The notes under the pieces: model-generated | What the model was told of the DNA's origin: nothing | Seen by the model: only the letters and a program-made list of their open reading frames with translations | The model's database searches: none | In this document: piece by piece, positions 1 to 7,497 of the stretch | Layout: each line of letters opens with the position of its first letter | How positions within the stretch are numbered: the stretch's first letter is position 1 | Position numbers and translations under genes: made by a program | NCBI RefSeq assembly: GCF_014202275.1 | Contig: NZ_JACHGF010000009.1 | Location: 186,001-250,000, forward strand | Reading direction: 5' to 3' | Length of the DNA stretch: 64,000 nt | DNA from: Rhabdobacter roseus | GTDB taxonomy: Bacteria > Bacteroidota > Bacteroidia > Cytophagales > Spirosomataceae

Positions 1-293
1 ATGGAAAGCCCCTCCTCCGTCAGTTCGTACTCGACCCTGGGGGGTACTTCGGCGTACACGATCCGCCGCACCAGCCCGTCTTTTTCCAGCTCTCGCAGTT
101 GTAGTACCAGCATCCGCTCCGAAATACCGGGGATGACCCTGCGCAACCTGCCGTACCGCATTTTGCCGTGCAGCAGCAAGTGCAGAATGGTCGGTTTCCA
201 GCGGCCGCCAATCACCGAAAGCGCGTGGGCCGTGCCGCAAATGGCACGGATCGTCTCCAGGTTGTGCTGGTTGGTAGAGTTCATTTTCTTCAT
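1..293 (-). CDS. HxlR-family transcriptional regulator (partial, 3' end off the window)
   Basis: Reading the minus strand from the ATG at 293 gives MKKMNSTNQHNLETIRAICG, then a winged-helix segment with GGRWKPTILHLLLHGKMRYG and IPGISERMLVLQLRELEKDG, the hallmark of HxlR-type DNA-binding proteins. About 97 residues are visible and the gene leaves the window before its stop. Members are usually 100-130 residues, so little is missing. A purine-rich GGGAAGT lies just before the start; a second in-frame ATG at 284 is possible. It is divergent from the dehydrogenase at 388 with a palindrome between them, the usual arrangement for an HxlR regulator controlling an adjacent redox gene. The family assignment is firm; the signal it senses is unknown. 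Confidence 0.88.
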   Translation of the reverse strand, partial: MKKMNSTNQHNLETIRAICGTAHALSVIGGRWKPTILHLLLHGKMRYGRLRRVIPGISERMLVLQLRELEKDGLVRRIVYAEVPPRVEYELTEEGLS

Positions 294-309
294 TACTTCC
301 CTTTTTGTT

Positions 310-334
310 AGTACTTAACAATTTTGTAAGTACT
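310..334. promoter_or_regulatory. Candidate HxlR operator (25-bp imperfect palindrome)
   Basis: The arms AGTACTTA (310-317) and TAAGTACT (327-334) surround an AT-rich centre, in the gap between the divergent HxlR gene and dehydrogenase. Ten of thirteen half-site positions are symmetric. HxlR-family dimers bind such AT-rich dyads between divergent genes. Binding here is inferred. Confidence 0.6.
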
Positions 335-387
335 TGATCTGGTAAAGGTACCCATCTACTTTTGTTCGATCAACTTTTAAGGGAAAT

Positions 388-1212
388 ATGACCCCTCAAG
401 TACCCAACACCGCCCTCATCACCGGGGCCAACTCCGGCATCGGGCTCGAACTCACCAAGCGTTTGCTTCAGGAAGGATGGCACGTCCGGGCGCTGATCCG
501 CTCCGACTTCCCCGCTACCGAAAGTACCCTTGCCCAGGCCCTCGCCACGGGGCAGCTGCGGACCTACCGGGCAGATCTGAGCCAACTCGGAGCACTGAAA
601 GCCGTTCTGAAACAAATTATCGAGAAGGAGGAAAAAATAGATGTACTTTTCAATAACGCCGCCGTGTCGCTGGAGTACCTGAAGCCATCGCCTCAAAAAA
701 GGGATCTGCACTTTGAGGTCAATGCGTTGGTGCCGTACCTCATCCTGAGGGAGCTTAAGCCGCTCCTGCTCAAAGGTACCTTGAAAACGGTGGTTAACAC
801 CTCCTCCAACGCGCTACTGATGGCCAAAAAATTCAACCCCCAAACCCTACAGTACCCCACTACCTTCCGGAAGATCACCGGCATTTATGGCGAATCGAAA
901 CTCGCTCTGTCCCTCTGGACCAGCGCCCTGGCCCCTTCGCTCCGGGCCGAGGGCATCACGATCCGGTCGGTTTGTCCGGGCGGCAACAAAACCCCCATGA
1001 CCGGCGGCAAGGGCATGCCCGGCTGGCTGCTGCTGGTCCGGCACCTGTTCTTTTCGCATCCGCGGGTGGGTGCTGGCAAGCTCTACGCTGCCGCTTTCGA
1101 CGCGCCCACCGGCGCTTTTATCAACAAGGGAAAAGCAACGCCGCTCCCCTTTGCACACCACGCCCCCGAAGTACTAGCGATGGTCGAGGAAATCTACCAA
1201 AACGAGTACTGA
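388..1212 (+). CDS. Short-chain dehydrogenase/reductase (SDR family)
   Basis: A 274-residue Rossmann-fold oxidoreductase using NAD(P)H, probably cytoplasmic. The cofactor motif TGANSGIG is at residues 12-19, the NNAA motif at 89-92, a catalytic serine candidate at S139/S140, and the YxxxK catalytic pair at Y167/K171. Length and motif order are normal for classical or retinol-dehydrogenase-like SDRs. The substrate cannot be read from the sequence. It is divergent from an HxlR regulator, which often controls such genes in response to electrophiles or quinones. That role is inference. Confidence 0.92.
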   Translation: MTPQVPNTALITGANSGIGLELTKRLLQEGWHVRALIRSDFPATESTLAQALATGQLRTYRADLSQLGALKAVLKQIIEKEEKIDVLFNNAAVSLEYLKPSPQKRDLHFEVNALVPYLILRELKPLLLKGTLKTVVNTSSNALLMAKKFNPQTLQYPTTFRKITGIYGESKLALSLWTSALAPSLRAEGITIRSVCPGGNKTPMTGGKGMPGWLLLVRHLFFSHPRVGAGKLYAAAFDAPTGAFINKGKATPLPFAHHAPEVLAMVEEIYQNEY

Positions 1213-1345
1213 TTCAATCCCAAAATCACGTAAAAAGCCCTCTTAAACTAAAAGGAAAGGCTGATTCAGACGGCAAATCATAAAAAGAAAACAAGTCCCC
1301 TTCTACTGAAAGAAGGGAGCGAGGTCTTGCGCAGGTAGGCACGGT

Positions 1346-1387
1346 TTTTAAGTATAGTCTTCTTCAAATTTACTGCTATACTTAAAA
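1346..1387. promoter_or_regulatory. 12-bp perfect inverted repeat upstream of the hydrolase gene
   Basis: TTTTAAGTATAG (1346-1357) and its exact reverse complement (1376-1387) are separated by 18 bases, ending 10 bases before the hydrolase ATG. The AAGTATA/TATACTT half-site resembles the half-site of the dyad at 310-334. It could be a repressor operator overlapping the translation start region, or a leader hairpin. Confidence 0.55.
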
Positions 1388-1397
1388 CACAAAAACC

Positions 1398-2177
1398 ATG
1401 AACAAGAACATTGTTTTTATCCACGGAATGTTCCAAAACGCGAAAAGCTGGGACAACTGGGTTGCCTACTTTAGCGAGCGGGGGTACCGCTGCGTCGCCC
1501 CTTCCTGGCCCGACCACGCGGGCGAACCGGTGCAGCTACGGGCCAACCCACCCGCGACGCTCGGAGACCTTTCCCTCGACGACGTCATTGCCGCCATGGA
1601 GCAAGAAGTACTGGCCGCCGACCGCCCCATCGTCATTGGGCACTCGGTGGGTGGCTTGTTGGCGCAAATCTTCGTCAACCGCAACCTGGTGAGCCGCGCC
1701 GTGGCGATAAGCCCCGTGGCACCCAACAAGATGATGACACTCGACTGGTCTTTCTTCAAAAACGTAACGGCCATTGCCAATCCGCTGGAGGGCAATTCCT
1801 ACTTCGAGCAAACCTCGGAGAAGTTTCACGCCGAATTTTGCAATACCCTGAGCGAGACCGAAGCCTTGCAGGCTTTTGGGCAAACGGCCACTCACGACAG
1901 CCGCAAGGTACTGCGCGACTGCCTGGGGTCCTCGGGGCACATTGACCTCGACACGCCGCACGTACCTATAGCCTTCATCAGCGGCACCGAAGACCGGATC
2001 ATCCCCCACGAGCTGGTCGAAAAAAACAGCGAGGCCTACAAAGACGCCGCCAGCCAAAGGGCCTATCGGGCGTTTGAAGGCCGCTCGCACTTCATTTGCG
2101 GCGAGCCCGGCTGGGAAGAAGTGGCGGAGTACGTCTATAACTGGCTGCAGCTACAACCTACCAGCGTACCCGCATGA
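1398..2177 (+). CDS. Alpha/beta-fold hydrolase
   Basis: A 259-residue single-domain alpha/beta hydrolase without a signal peptide. The oxyanion-hole region is FIHGMF (residues 7-12), the nucleophile elbow is GHSVGG with Ser83, the acid is likely in GTEDRIIPHE, and the catalytic histidine is in GRSHF near the C-terminus. This is the usual Ser-Asp-His arrangement of small esterases and haloperoxidase-like hydrolases. Start choice: ATG 10 bases after the inverted repeat at 1346-1387. It follows the dehydrogenase in the same direction after 185 bases and appears separately controlled. Substrate unknown. Confidence 0.9.
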   Translation: MNKNIVFIHGMFQNAKSWDNWVAYFSERGYRCVAPSWPDHAGEPVQLRANPPATLGDLSLDDVIAAMEQEVLAADRPIVIGHSVGGLLAQIFVNRNLVSRAVAISPVAPNKMMTLDWSFFKNVTAIANPLEGNSYFEQTSEKFHAEFCNTLSETEALQAFGQTATHDSRKVLRDCLGSSGHIDLDTPHVPIAFISGTEDRIIPHELVEKNSEAYKDAASQRAYRAFEGRSHFICGEPGWEEVAEYVYNWLQLQPTSVPA

Positions 2178-2301
2178 AAAAACCCCTGACACCCAGGCTC
2201 ACCGAAGCCGCCAGCCCGCCGCCAAGCGCTTTTTTACCGGCATTCTGCTGGCGGGTGGCATCAACGTCCTGTTGACCGATTATCGGGGTGGTACTGAGTA
2301 G
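2174..2301 (+). pseudogene. Possible decayed small gene after the hydrolase
   Basis: An ATG at 2174 overlaps the hydrolase stop and opens MKKPLTPRLTEAASPP before ending early. The neighbouring frame continues with a hydrophobic FFTGILLAGGINVLL segment and stops at 2301. The two halves would join into one small membrane protein if a single frameshift near 2220 were undone. No family is recognised. Low confidence: it may be noncoding. Confidence 0.25.
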
Positions 2302-2327
2302 AATAGTATCGTTTTAAACTTATCTTA

Positions 2328-2367
2328 GCTCGCCTTCGCATTTTTTCGTGCGGGGGCGGGCTTTTTT
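2328..2367 (+). terminator. Rho-independent terminator after the hydrolase
   Basis: GCTCGCC...GCA (2328-2340) pairs, with G-U pairs, to TGCGGGGGCGGGC (2349-2361), followed by TTTTTT. It marks the end of the GC-rich block before the AT-rich island. Confidence 0.65.
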
Positions 2368-2369
2368 GT

Positions 2370-2790
2370 TGGAGTACGCATATTATGGTGTTTTATAAAG
2401 AACTAATTACAATAAAGCTTTTATTTACACTAGGGATTTCTGAAAAAAATGCCGAAGGCATGATAGGATTATAGATATTTAAAATACCTGGATCGAAACC
2501 CCGAATGGGGTGGCAGTAGTGAATTATGTCACCCTATTTGGGGTCTGTCAGGCTTGAATTCCTATTATTTCTATAAGCATGGCATCCTTTCAGCGTTATT
2601 ATTTTTTACAAGAAAGCCCTGTATTTAACACTTAATTATATATTTACAGTTGTACAGATTCAATACCTATATCACTAGTGTTCAGTAAGTTGCAAACAAA
2701 AATAATTTTAGGCATTTGTTAATATTGGCAAGTGAATAGCCTACTTTAAAAATGGGCGGCTCTATTTTATTCTACATCCATTCTCTACAC
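2370..2790. other. AT-rich intergenic region with two short palindromes
   Basis: No supported gene. The stretch is markedly AT-rich. It contains ACCCCGAATGGGGT (2498-2511) and ACCCTATTTGGGGT (2531-2544), two near-identical short palindromes 19 bases apart that resemble in style the larger palindromic repeats at 50.0-50.3 kb. An upstream ATG at 2752 extends the peptidase frame by 13 residues, but that extension does not look like part of the protein. Confidence 0.5.
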
Positions 2791-4998
2791 ATGAAAAAAA
2801 TACTAACACTGCTTCTCATAATAGCAACTTTAAGTGGCCAAAGCCAGCAGCTTGAAAAGTACAATCTGGGGTTTGAAAATCAAACAAATAAAGGAAATCT
2901 TCCAGACGGATGGATAAAATGGGGGAATTATGACTTGACCGTCGACTCGCTATCTCATTCTGGAAAAAAGGCTGCGAAAATAACCTCTAATGAAACTGGT
3001 AGCTCTTTTGGTAGTATTGCTTATAAAATACCTGCAAATTATACGGGTACAACTATCAAGCTTGAAGGCTATATGAAAATTAAAAATGTCGAAAAAGGTT
3101 TTGCAGGCTTGCTACTACGAGTTGATGGCAACGGAAGTGCTCTGGCATTTGACAATATGCAGAACCAAAATATAGCAGGAACCATAGATTGGCAAAAATA
3201 TAGTATAACGCTCAAGTACCCCGCAGCAGCAGAAAATATATTTATAGCAGGAATACTGTCTGGCAAAGGAGAAGCTTGGTTTGACGATTTCACCTTGACC
3301 ATTGATGGCAAGGATGTTCAAACATTAAATGAGGTTAAAAAAGAATTACCGAAAGCACAACTGGATAAAGAGTTTGACCAGGGCTCCCTAATGAAGTTTC
3401 CAGACTTAACAACACAAAAGATTGAAAATCTTGTGCTGCTCGGTAGAGTATGGGGATTTCTTAAATACTATCATCCTGAAATTGCAAAAGGAAATTATAA
3501 TTGGGATTACGAACTTTTTAGATTCTTACCAAAGTACATTGAAGTTACAAACGATAAGCAAAGAAATGACTTTATCATCAAATGGATAGCCTCGCTAGGT
3601 GAATTAAAAAAATGCCTAGAATGCAAACAAACCGCTGAAAATGCAATATTAAAACCCGACTTAAAATGGATTGACAGCCAAGGAGAAGATTTAAAAAACA
3701 CATTACTTAACGTTTACAACAACCGCTCGCAGGGTAAGCATTACTATATTGAGTTAGCCCCAAATGTGGGCAATCCTGATTTCAAAAATGAAAATGCATA
3801 TTCAAGTATGCCATACCCAGATGAAGGATTCCGGCTTCTGTCTCTTTTTAGGTATTGGAATATGATAAATTACTTTTTCCCGTATAAAAATTTAATGGAC
3901 AAAGATTGGGACATAAAACTCAGGGAATATATTCCTATTTTCTTAAATGCAAAAAATGAATTAGAATACGAATTCGCTACACTTCAGATTATTGGAGATA
4001 TTCAAGATACACATGCAAATTTATGGGAGGGAGCAAATAAAGTAAATGAATGGAAAGGTAAATATTATCCACCTATTCACGTTCTATTTATAGAAGAAAA
4101 ACTGGTAATAACAGACTATTACAATACTGAATTAAAAGATAAAATAGGATTAAAAATAGGCGATATAATTACTAAGATAAACGGTATAATTATTGAACAA
4201 ATTATTAAAGAAAAGTCCAGATATTACCCAGCTTCAAATACACCAACCCAATTAAGAGATATTTCAGCAGATATTTTGCGTTCAAATTCTAATGAAATTG
4301 AAGTAACTTTCATTTCAGAAAAATCTGATAATCAGACAACAAAACTTAAGTTATATCCAAAAGACAGCCTCGATATATATCATTGGTATAGAAAAAGCAA
4401 TGATAAATCCTTCAAAATATTAGATAACAACATTGGATATATTACACTACAAACTATTAAAGAAGGGGACATACCTGAAATAAAAGATACATTTAAAGAC
4501 ACCAAAGGAATAATAATTGACATCCGGAATTACCCTTCCTACTTCGTCCCTTTCAGTTTAGGCTCTTATTTCGTTTCCTCCCCGACACCCTTTGTAAAGT
4601 TCACAACCGGAAACATTGATAATCCAGGAGAGTTTACATTCACAAAAAATTTAGAAATACCAAGCCAAGGCAAAACATACAAGGGCAAGTTAGTTGTACT
4701 GCTCAACGAATTATCACAAAGCCAAGCTGAATATACCGCAATGGCTTTTAAAGCTGGAGCCAATACTACAATTATAGGCAGTACTACCGCAGGAGCAGAT
4801 GGAAACATATCAACAATTTTGCTCCCAGGTGGACTTAGAACTATGATTTCAGGAATTGGCGTATACTATCCCAATGGTCAAGAAACGCAAAGAGTTGGCA
4901 TAGTTCCAGACATTGAAGTTAAACCTACAGTTGAAGGAATAAGAGCTGGTAAAGACGAATTACTCGAAAAAGCCATTGAAGTAATTATAAAAGAATAA
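2791..4998 (+). CDS. Secreted S41-family (C-terminal processing/tricorn-like) peptidase
   Basis: A 735-residue protein from the ATG at 2791, which begins a clean signal peptide (MKKILTLLLIIATLSGQSQ). The ATG at 2752 would put an unlikely 13 residues before it. After a jelly-roll-like region (about 20-175) comes an S41 N-terminal helical region, a PDZ-like segment (KIGLKIGDIITKINGI) and the catalytic domain. There, NELSQSQAEY supplies the S-x-S-x-x-E nucleophile motif (second serine about residue 644) and GSTTAGADGN follows. S41 enzymes are serine proteases using a Ser-Lys dyad or a tetrad. Base composition is far more AT-rich than its neighbours, with one AAGTACC word in about 2.7 kb, pointing to recent transfer. 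Confidence 0.9.
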   Translation: MKKILTLLLIIATLSGQSQQLEKYNLGFENQTNKGNLPDGWIKWGNYDLTVDSLSHSGKKAAKITSNETGSSFGSIAYKIPANYTGTTIKLEGYMKIKNVEKGFAGLLLRVDGNGSALAFDNMQNQNIAGTIDWQKYSITLKYPAAAENIFIAGILSGKGEAWFDDFTLTIDGKDVQTLNEVKKELPKAQLDKEFDQGSLMKFPDLTTQKIENLVLLGRVWGFLKYYHPEIAKGNYNWDYELFRFLPKYIEVTNDKQRNDFIIKWIASLGELKKCLECKQTAENAILKPDLKWIDSQGEDLKNTLLNVYNNRSQGKHYYIELAPNVGNPDFKNENAYSSMPYPDEGFRLLSLFRYWNMINYFFPYKNLMDKDWDIKLREYIPIFLNAKNELEYEFATLQIIGDIQDTHANLWEGANKVNEWKGKYYPPIHVLFIEEKLVITDYYNTELKDKIGLKIGDIITKINGIIIEQIIKEKSRYYPASNTPTQLRDISADILRSNSNEIEVTFISEKSDNQTTKLKLYPKDSLDIYHWYRKSNDKSFKILDNNIGYITLQTIKEGDIPEIKDTFKDTKGIIIDIRNYPSYFVPFSLGSYFVSSPTPFVKFTTGNIDNPGEFTFTKNLEIPSQGKTYKGKLVVLLNELSQSQAEYTAMAFKAGANTTIIGSTTAGADGNISTILLPGGLRTMISGIGVYYPNGQETQRVGIVPDIEVKPTVEGIRAGKDELLEKAIEVIIKE

Positions 4999-5004
4999 AT
5001 CCCC

Positions 5005-5199
5005 ATGAAACAACCCACACTACTAGCTCTATTCCTGCTCTCCATCCTAAGCGCTCATTCCCAAACAAAAAAAGAAACCGCATCCGAAGCGCAGAGCGAC
5101 CAAGTACCCCTCCACCTGGATAAAGCGAACAAGGTGTGGCTGATGACCTACTTTCGGCAGCGCTACCCTACCCGGAACACATCGATAAGCTCGGGATGA
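5005..5199 (+). pseudogene. 5' fragment of a secreted glycosidase-like protein (possible GH43)
   Basis: An ATG 6 bases after the peptidase stop opens a 64-residue frame: signal peptide MKQPTLLALFLLSILSAHSQ, then HLDKANKVWLMTYFRQRYPTR, then an abrupt end. The VWLMTYF segment resembles the first blade of five-bladed propeller glycosidases (GH43-like). Just past it the +1 frame reads EHIDKLGMKG, suggesting a frameshift. The protein is too short to be functional. A C-terminal piece of such an enzyme lies on the same strand at 9989-10204, so the two may be halves of one gene. Family assignment is from memory of similar proteins and is tentative. Confidence 0.4.
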
Positions 5200-5220
5200 A
5201 AGGGGTATGATTTCAGGATT

Positions 5221-5553
5221 TTATAGGTCGTCATACTTTTTGTTTGAACCTTTAGCTTTCTCCACAGGGTACTTTTGCGCGTTCCTTTTAAGTTTTGCCT
5301 CGATGATATCTTTTATGTTGAGATTATAGTGATCGGCAATAAGTAGCGCGGAATACAGTACATCCGCTAATTCTTCCTTGATTTTCTCAACATCCGCACC
5401 GTCGGCATTTTTCCACAGAAAAGCTTGTAATAGCTCCGAGGATTCGATAGTAAGGCATATAGCAAGGTTCTTAGGGTCATGAAACTGTTGCCAATCACGT
5501 TCATCCCGAAATGCTTTGATCTTTTCTATGATTGCCTCAATTTCTGTTTTCAT
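5221..5553 (-). CDS. MazG-like nucleotide pyrophosphohydrolase
   Basis: A 110-residue all-alpha NTP pyrophosphohydrolase of the MazG-like/dCTPase (iMazG) group. These enzymes hydrolyse (d)NTPs to NMP and pyrophosphate with Mg2+. The metal-binding E-x-x-E...E-x-x-D pattern is visible as IESSELLQ followed by KEELADVLYSALLIAD; WQQFHDPKNLA is the family's N-terminal signature. Length is normal. Its ATG overlaps the stop of the upstream HNH endonuclease (ATGA), so the two are translationally coupled. Such enzymes can sanitise modified nucleotides. A joint defence role with the endonuclease is inference. Confidence 0.88.
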   Translation of the reverse strand: MKTEIEAIIEKIKAFRDERDWQQFHDPKNLAICLTIESSELLQAFLWKNADGADVEKIKEELADVLYSALLIADHYNLNIKDIIEAKLKRNAQKYPVEKAKGSNKKYDDL

Positions 5554-6488
5554 CCTCGGTAAATGTTAGCGTTGTGCCATTCTATATATTTTTTGTCGGG
5601 CTTATCGGCATCGTTGATCGGAAGAATCAGCAAGTCTTTTCCATGGTACTGATAGTATTCTTTTCCATTCTCGAACTCCTCCTTTATTCTGTTACTTACC
5701 TCTACCTTGTAATCCCGGGTAACCGTTAAATAGCCATTGTCAAACAGTTTGTGCATATCAGAGCGGAGCAGTATACCGTTGGATGTAAGATGTGGTCCGG
5801 CCTCAGAATAGGATCTTATATGGGCTGCCTCGAGTACTGGTAGGGTTTTTTCGCCAGTGATACTACATCTTCTGGAATAGGCATCAGTGACTAAGATTCT
5901 GAATGCGCCCTGGCCAAGCCTGACTTTTGTTAATACTGGGTTTCCATAGGTTGGAAAAGGTGAATCTTCGACCGCAAAGGGGCTTAATGGGACTTGTTCT
6001 TCCACCATGTATTTATTTAGAAGTGCTTCTACCTGTAGCCATATTCCGTGTCCAATGGGTTCCTCCGTGCTATATGACTTACCCTGAACAATGCTGTTTG
6101 CCCAGTTGGACGGCGTTTCAATCCAATCCTCTTCCCTGAAAAACACCGGATTAGTCAGAACTACACATCCGATCGTCGGATTGATGTTGTGTTTATCAGA
6201 TCGATAGTTTAGAATCATCTTGCTGAACTCATCAAAAGTAGCGCATCCATTCCGGTTACGGAAAGTATCCCAGGCGATTGATATCGGCAGCGTCGTATGG
6301 CTTGAAAAGAAACCAACTCCACCAATGGCATTCAGAGGTTTTTTGAGCTTGAAAAGGAACGGAGCACCGGGCGATAGTAACTTAAAGCTCACATTACCAC
6401 TAGGTTGCCAGAAATTGGCATCCTCAGGGCTTATTTGGCTTAGGTACCGAAACCAATTATTATCTGTAACGCCTAAATATAGCTTCAT
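5550..6488 (-). CDS. HNH endonuclease with EVE/PUA-like N-terminal domain (likely modification-dependent)
   Basis: 312 residues from the ATG at 6488 (MKLYLGVTDNNWFRYL). An ATG at 6539 would add 17 residues that start at the junction with the truncated DUF1156 gene, so the inner start is preferred. The N-terminal half (DNNWFRYL, FWQPSG, PGAPFLFKLKKPLNAIGGVGFF) looks like an EVE/PUA base-reading fold. The C-terminal half carries the HNH nuclease: CSITGEK, LEAAHIRSY, NGILLRSDMHKLFD. EVE-HNH and SRA-HNH enzymes are known to cleave DNA with modified cytosines. It is the first gene of a two-gene unit with the pyrophosphohydrolase. Target modification unknown. Confidence 0.82.
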   Translation of the reverse strand: MKLYLGVTDNNWFRYLSQISPEDANFWQPSGNVSFKLLSPGAPFLFKLKKPLNAIGGVGFFSSHTTLPISIAWDTFRNRNGCATFDEFSKMILNYRSDKHNINPTIGCVVLTNPVFFREEDWIETPSNWANSIVQGKSYSTEEPIGHGIWLQVEALLNKYMVEEQVPLSPFAVEDSPFPTYGNPVLTKVRLGQGAFRILVTDAYSRRCSITGEKTLPVLEAAHIRSYSEAGPHLTSNGILLRSDMHKLFDNGYLTVTRDYKVEVSNRIKEEFENGKEYYQYHGKDLLILPINDADKPDKKYIEWHNANIYRG

Positions 6489-6532
6489 AAAAATTACATT
6501 ATATCCATCATATAAAGATATTATTTCTGTTG

Positions 6533-6649
6533 TTACCACAGGTGCAGCGTAGTGATATGCCCATGCCGAATGGACTTATCCCGCACGCTCTCAGCGGATA
6601 TTTCTTTGATCGGGAGGGCAACTTCTATGAGTTTTTTGAGGGAGGTCAT
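6533..6649 (-). pseudogene. Truncated DUF1156 (methylase-associated) gene, 38 codons left
   Basis: On the minus strand, an ATG overlapping the AbiEii stop (ATGA) begins [20 protein letters not shown], then [18 protein letters not shown] and a TAA. This is the conserved N-terminus of DUF1156 proteins, large DNA-methylase-related defence proteins of about 900 residues in which HLW is followed by WARRP. The frame breaks exactly after HLW, where sequence upstream of the HNH gene begins. The start and overlap are intact, so the gene was once an operon member and lost everything downstream of codon 38. Confidence 0.75.
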
Positions 6650-7497
6650 GGGGTATAACCTTGCTTCAATGCGTGTAAAATCAAAATATTATCTTCCAGT
6701 GTATTGTCAAAGTACTCGATCATAATCCTGGCTATCCCGCTGGTACGGGGATCCGCGGTATTGGCATCCAGAATATCGAGGACCCGCTGGTACAGCTGAT
6801 TGTTTCGTTGGGCAATTTTCCGAATCTCGCGTCCCATTACCTGGGCGGCAATATGCCTGAGGTCATCGTTTTTATTTTCAAACAGGTCCGAGTGGTGGGT
6901 CCAGATTTCCTCGTCGTACAGATCAAAGAAATGGTTCAGGATGTCGCTGATGTCCTTAATGTCATCGCGACGGGCCTCCGGCCGGTCGTCCCAGGCGATG
7001 AGTTTCAGCAGCACAATACCCGGCAGCGTACAGAACTTGAACTGGTGTTCTCCTTCCAGAATCAACTCGGGCAGCCCTTCCTCGTAAATCTCTCCAAAGC
7101 CCGGCATGTTGATGGCCGCGAACCCCGTACCCATGACCCGTACGGTACCGTCCTCATCCGCAATAGCTCCAAAGGGCAGCAGGTCCACCTGCGTCTTGTC
7201 CTGCCAAACGAGCACGAAGGGGTTTTCCTGGTACGGAAAAAACCCTTCATGCCGGATGAGATACTCTTTGAGGGCCTCGTAGGTACCAGGTTGGTTGATG
7301 AGTACAGCAAAGTCAATGTCCCCAGTCGTGCGTCGGGCCTTTTTTTCCTTGATGCTCATCCAGGCATCCCGGGCCACGGCCCCCACCAGGTAAAAGTCTA
7401 TGCCGAATTTTGAGAAGCCCCTTTCCAGACCCGCAAGCAGACCGTGCATTGTGGGGTTCTGCCGCAACTCACGAAAGTTCAGTTTGTAGGTACTCAT
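6646..7497 (-). CDS. abiEii: AbiEii/AbiGii-type nucleotidyltransferase toxin
   Basis: 283 residues from the ATG at 7497 ([11 protein letters not shown]). The polymerase-beta-like nucleotidyltransferase motifs are present: GAVARDAW and GDIDFAVL (the D-x-D metal pair), then VDLLPFG and the [16 protein letters not shown] segment typical of the AbiEii family. Such toxins of type IV systems transfer nucleotides to RNA targets and cause growth arrest during phage infection. The start lies inside the end of the AbiEi gene (29-base overlap), and its stop overlaps the DUF1156 start. No disruption is visible, so the toxin-antitoxin pair appears functional inside an otherwise broken locus. Confidence 0.88.
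   Translation of the reverse strand: MSTYKLNFRELRQNPTMHGLLAGLERGFSKFGIDFYLVGAVARDAWMSIKEKKARRTTGDIDFAVLINQPGTYEALKEYLIRHEGFFPYQENPFVLVWQDKTQVDLLPFGAIADEDGTVRVMGTGFAAINMPGFGEIYEEGLPELILEGEHQFKFCTLPGIVLLKLIAWDDRPEARRDDIKDISDILNHFFDLYDEEIWTHHSDLFENKNDDLRHIAAQVMGREIRKIAQRNNQLYQRVLDILDANTADPRTSGIARIMIEYFDNTLEDNILILHALKQGYTP

Noticed and set aside
2752-2790. Upstream in-frame ATG for the S41 peptidase
   Set aside because: Would place 13 residues before a complete signal peptide; the ATG at 2791 is better.
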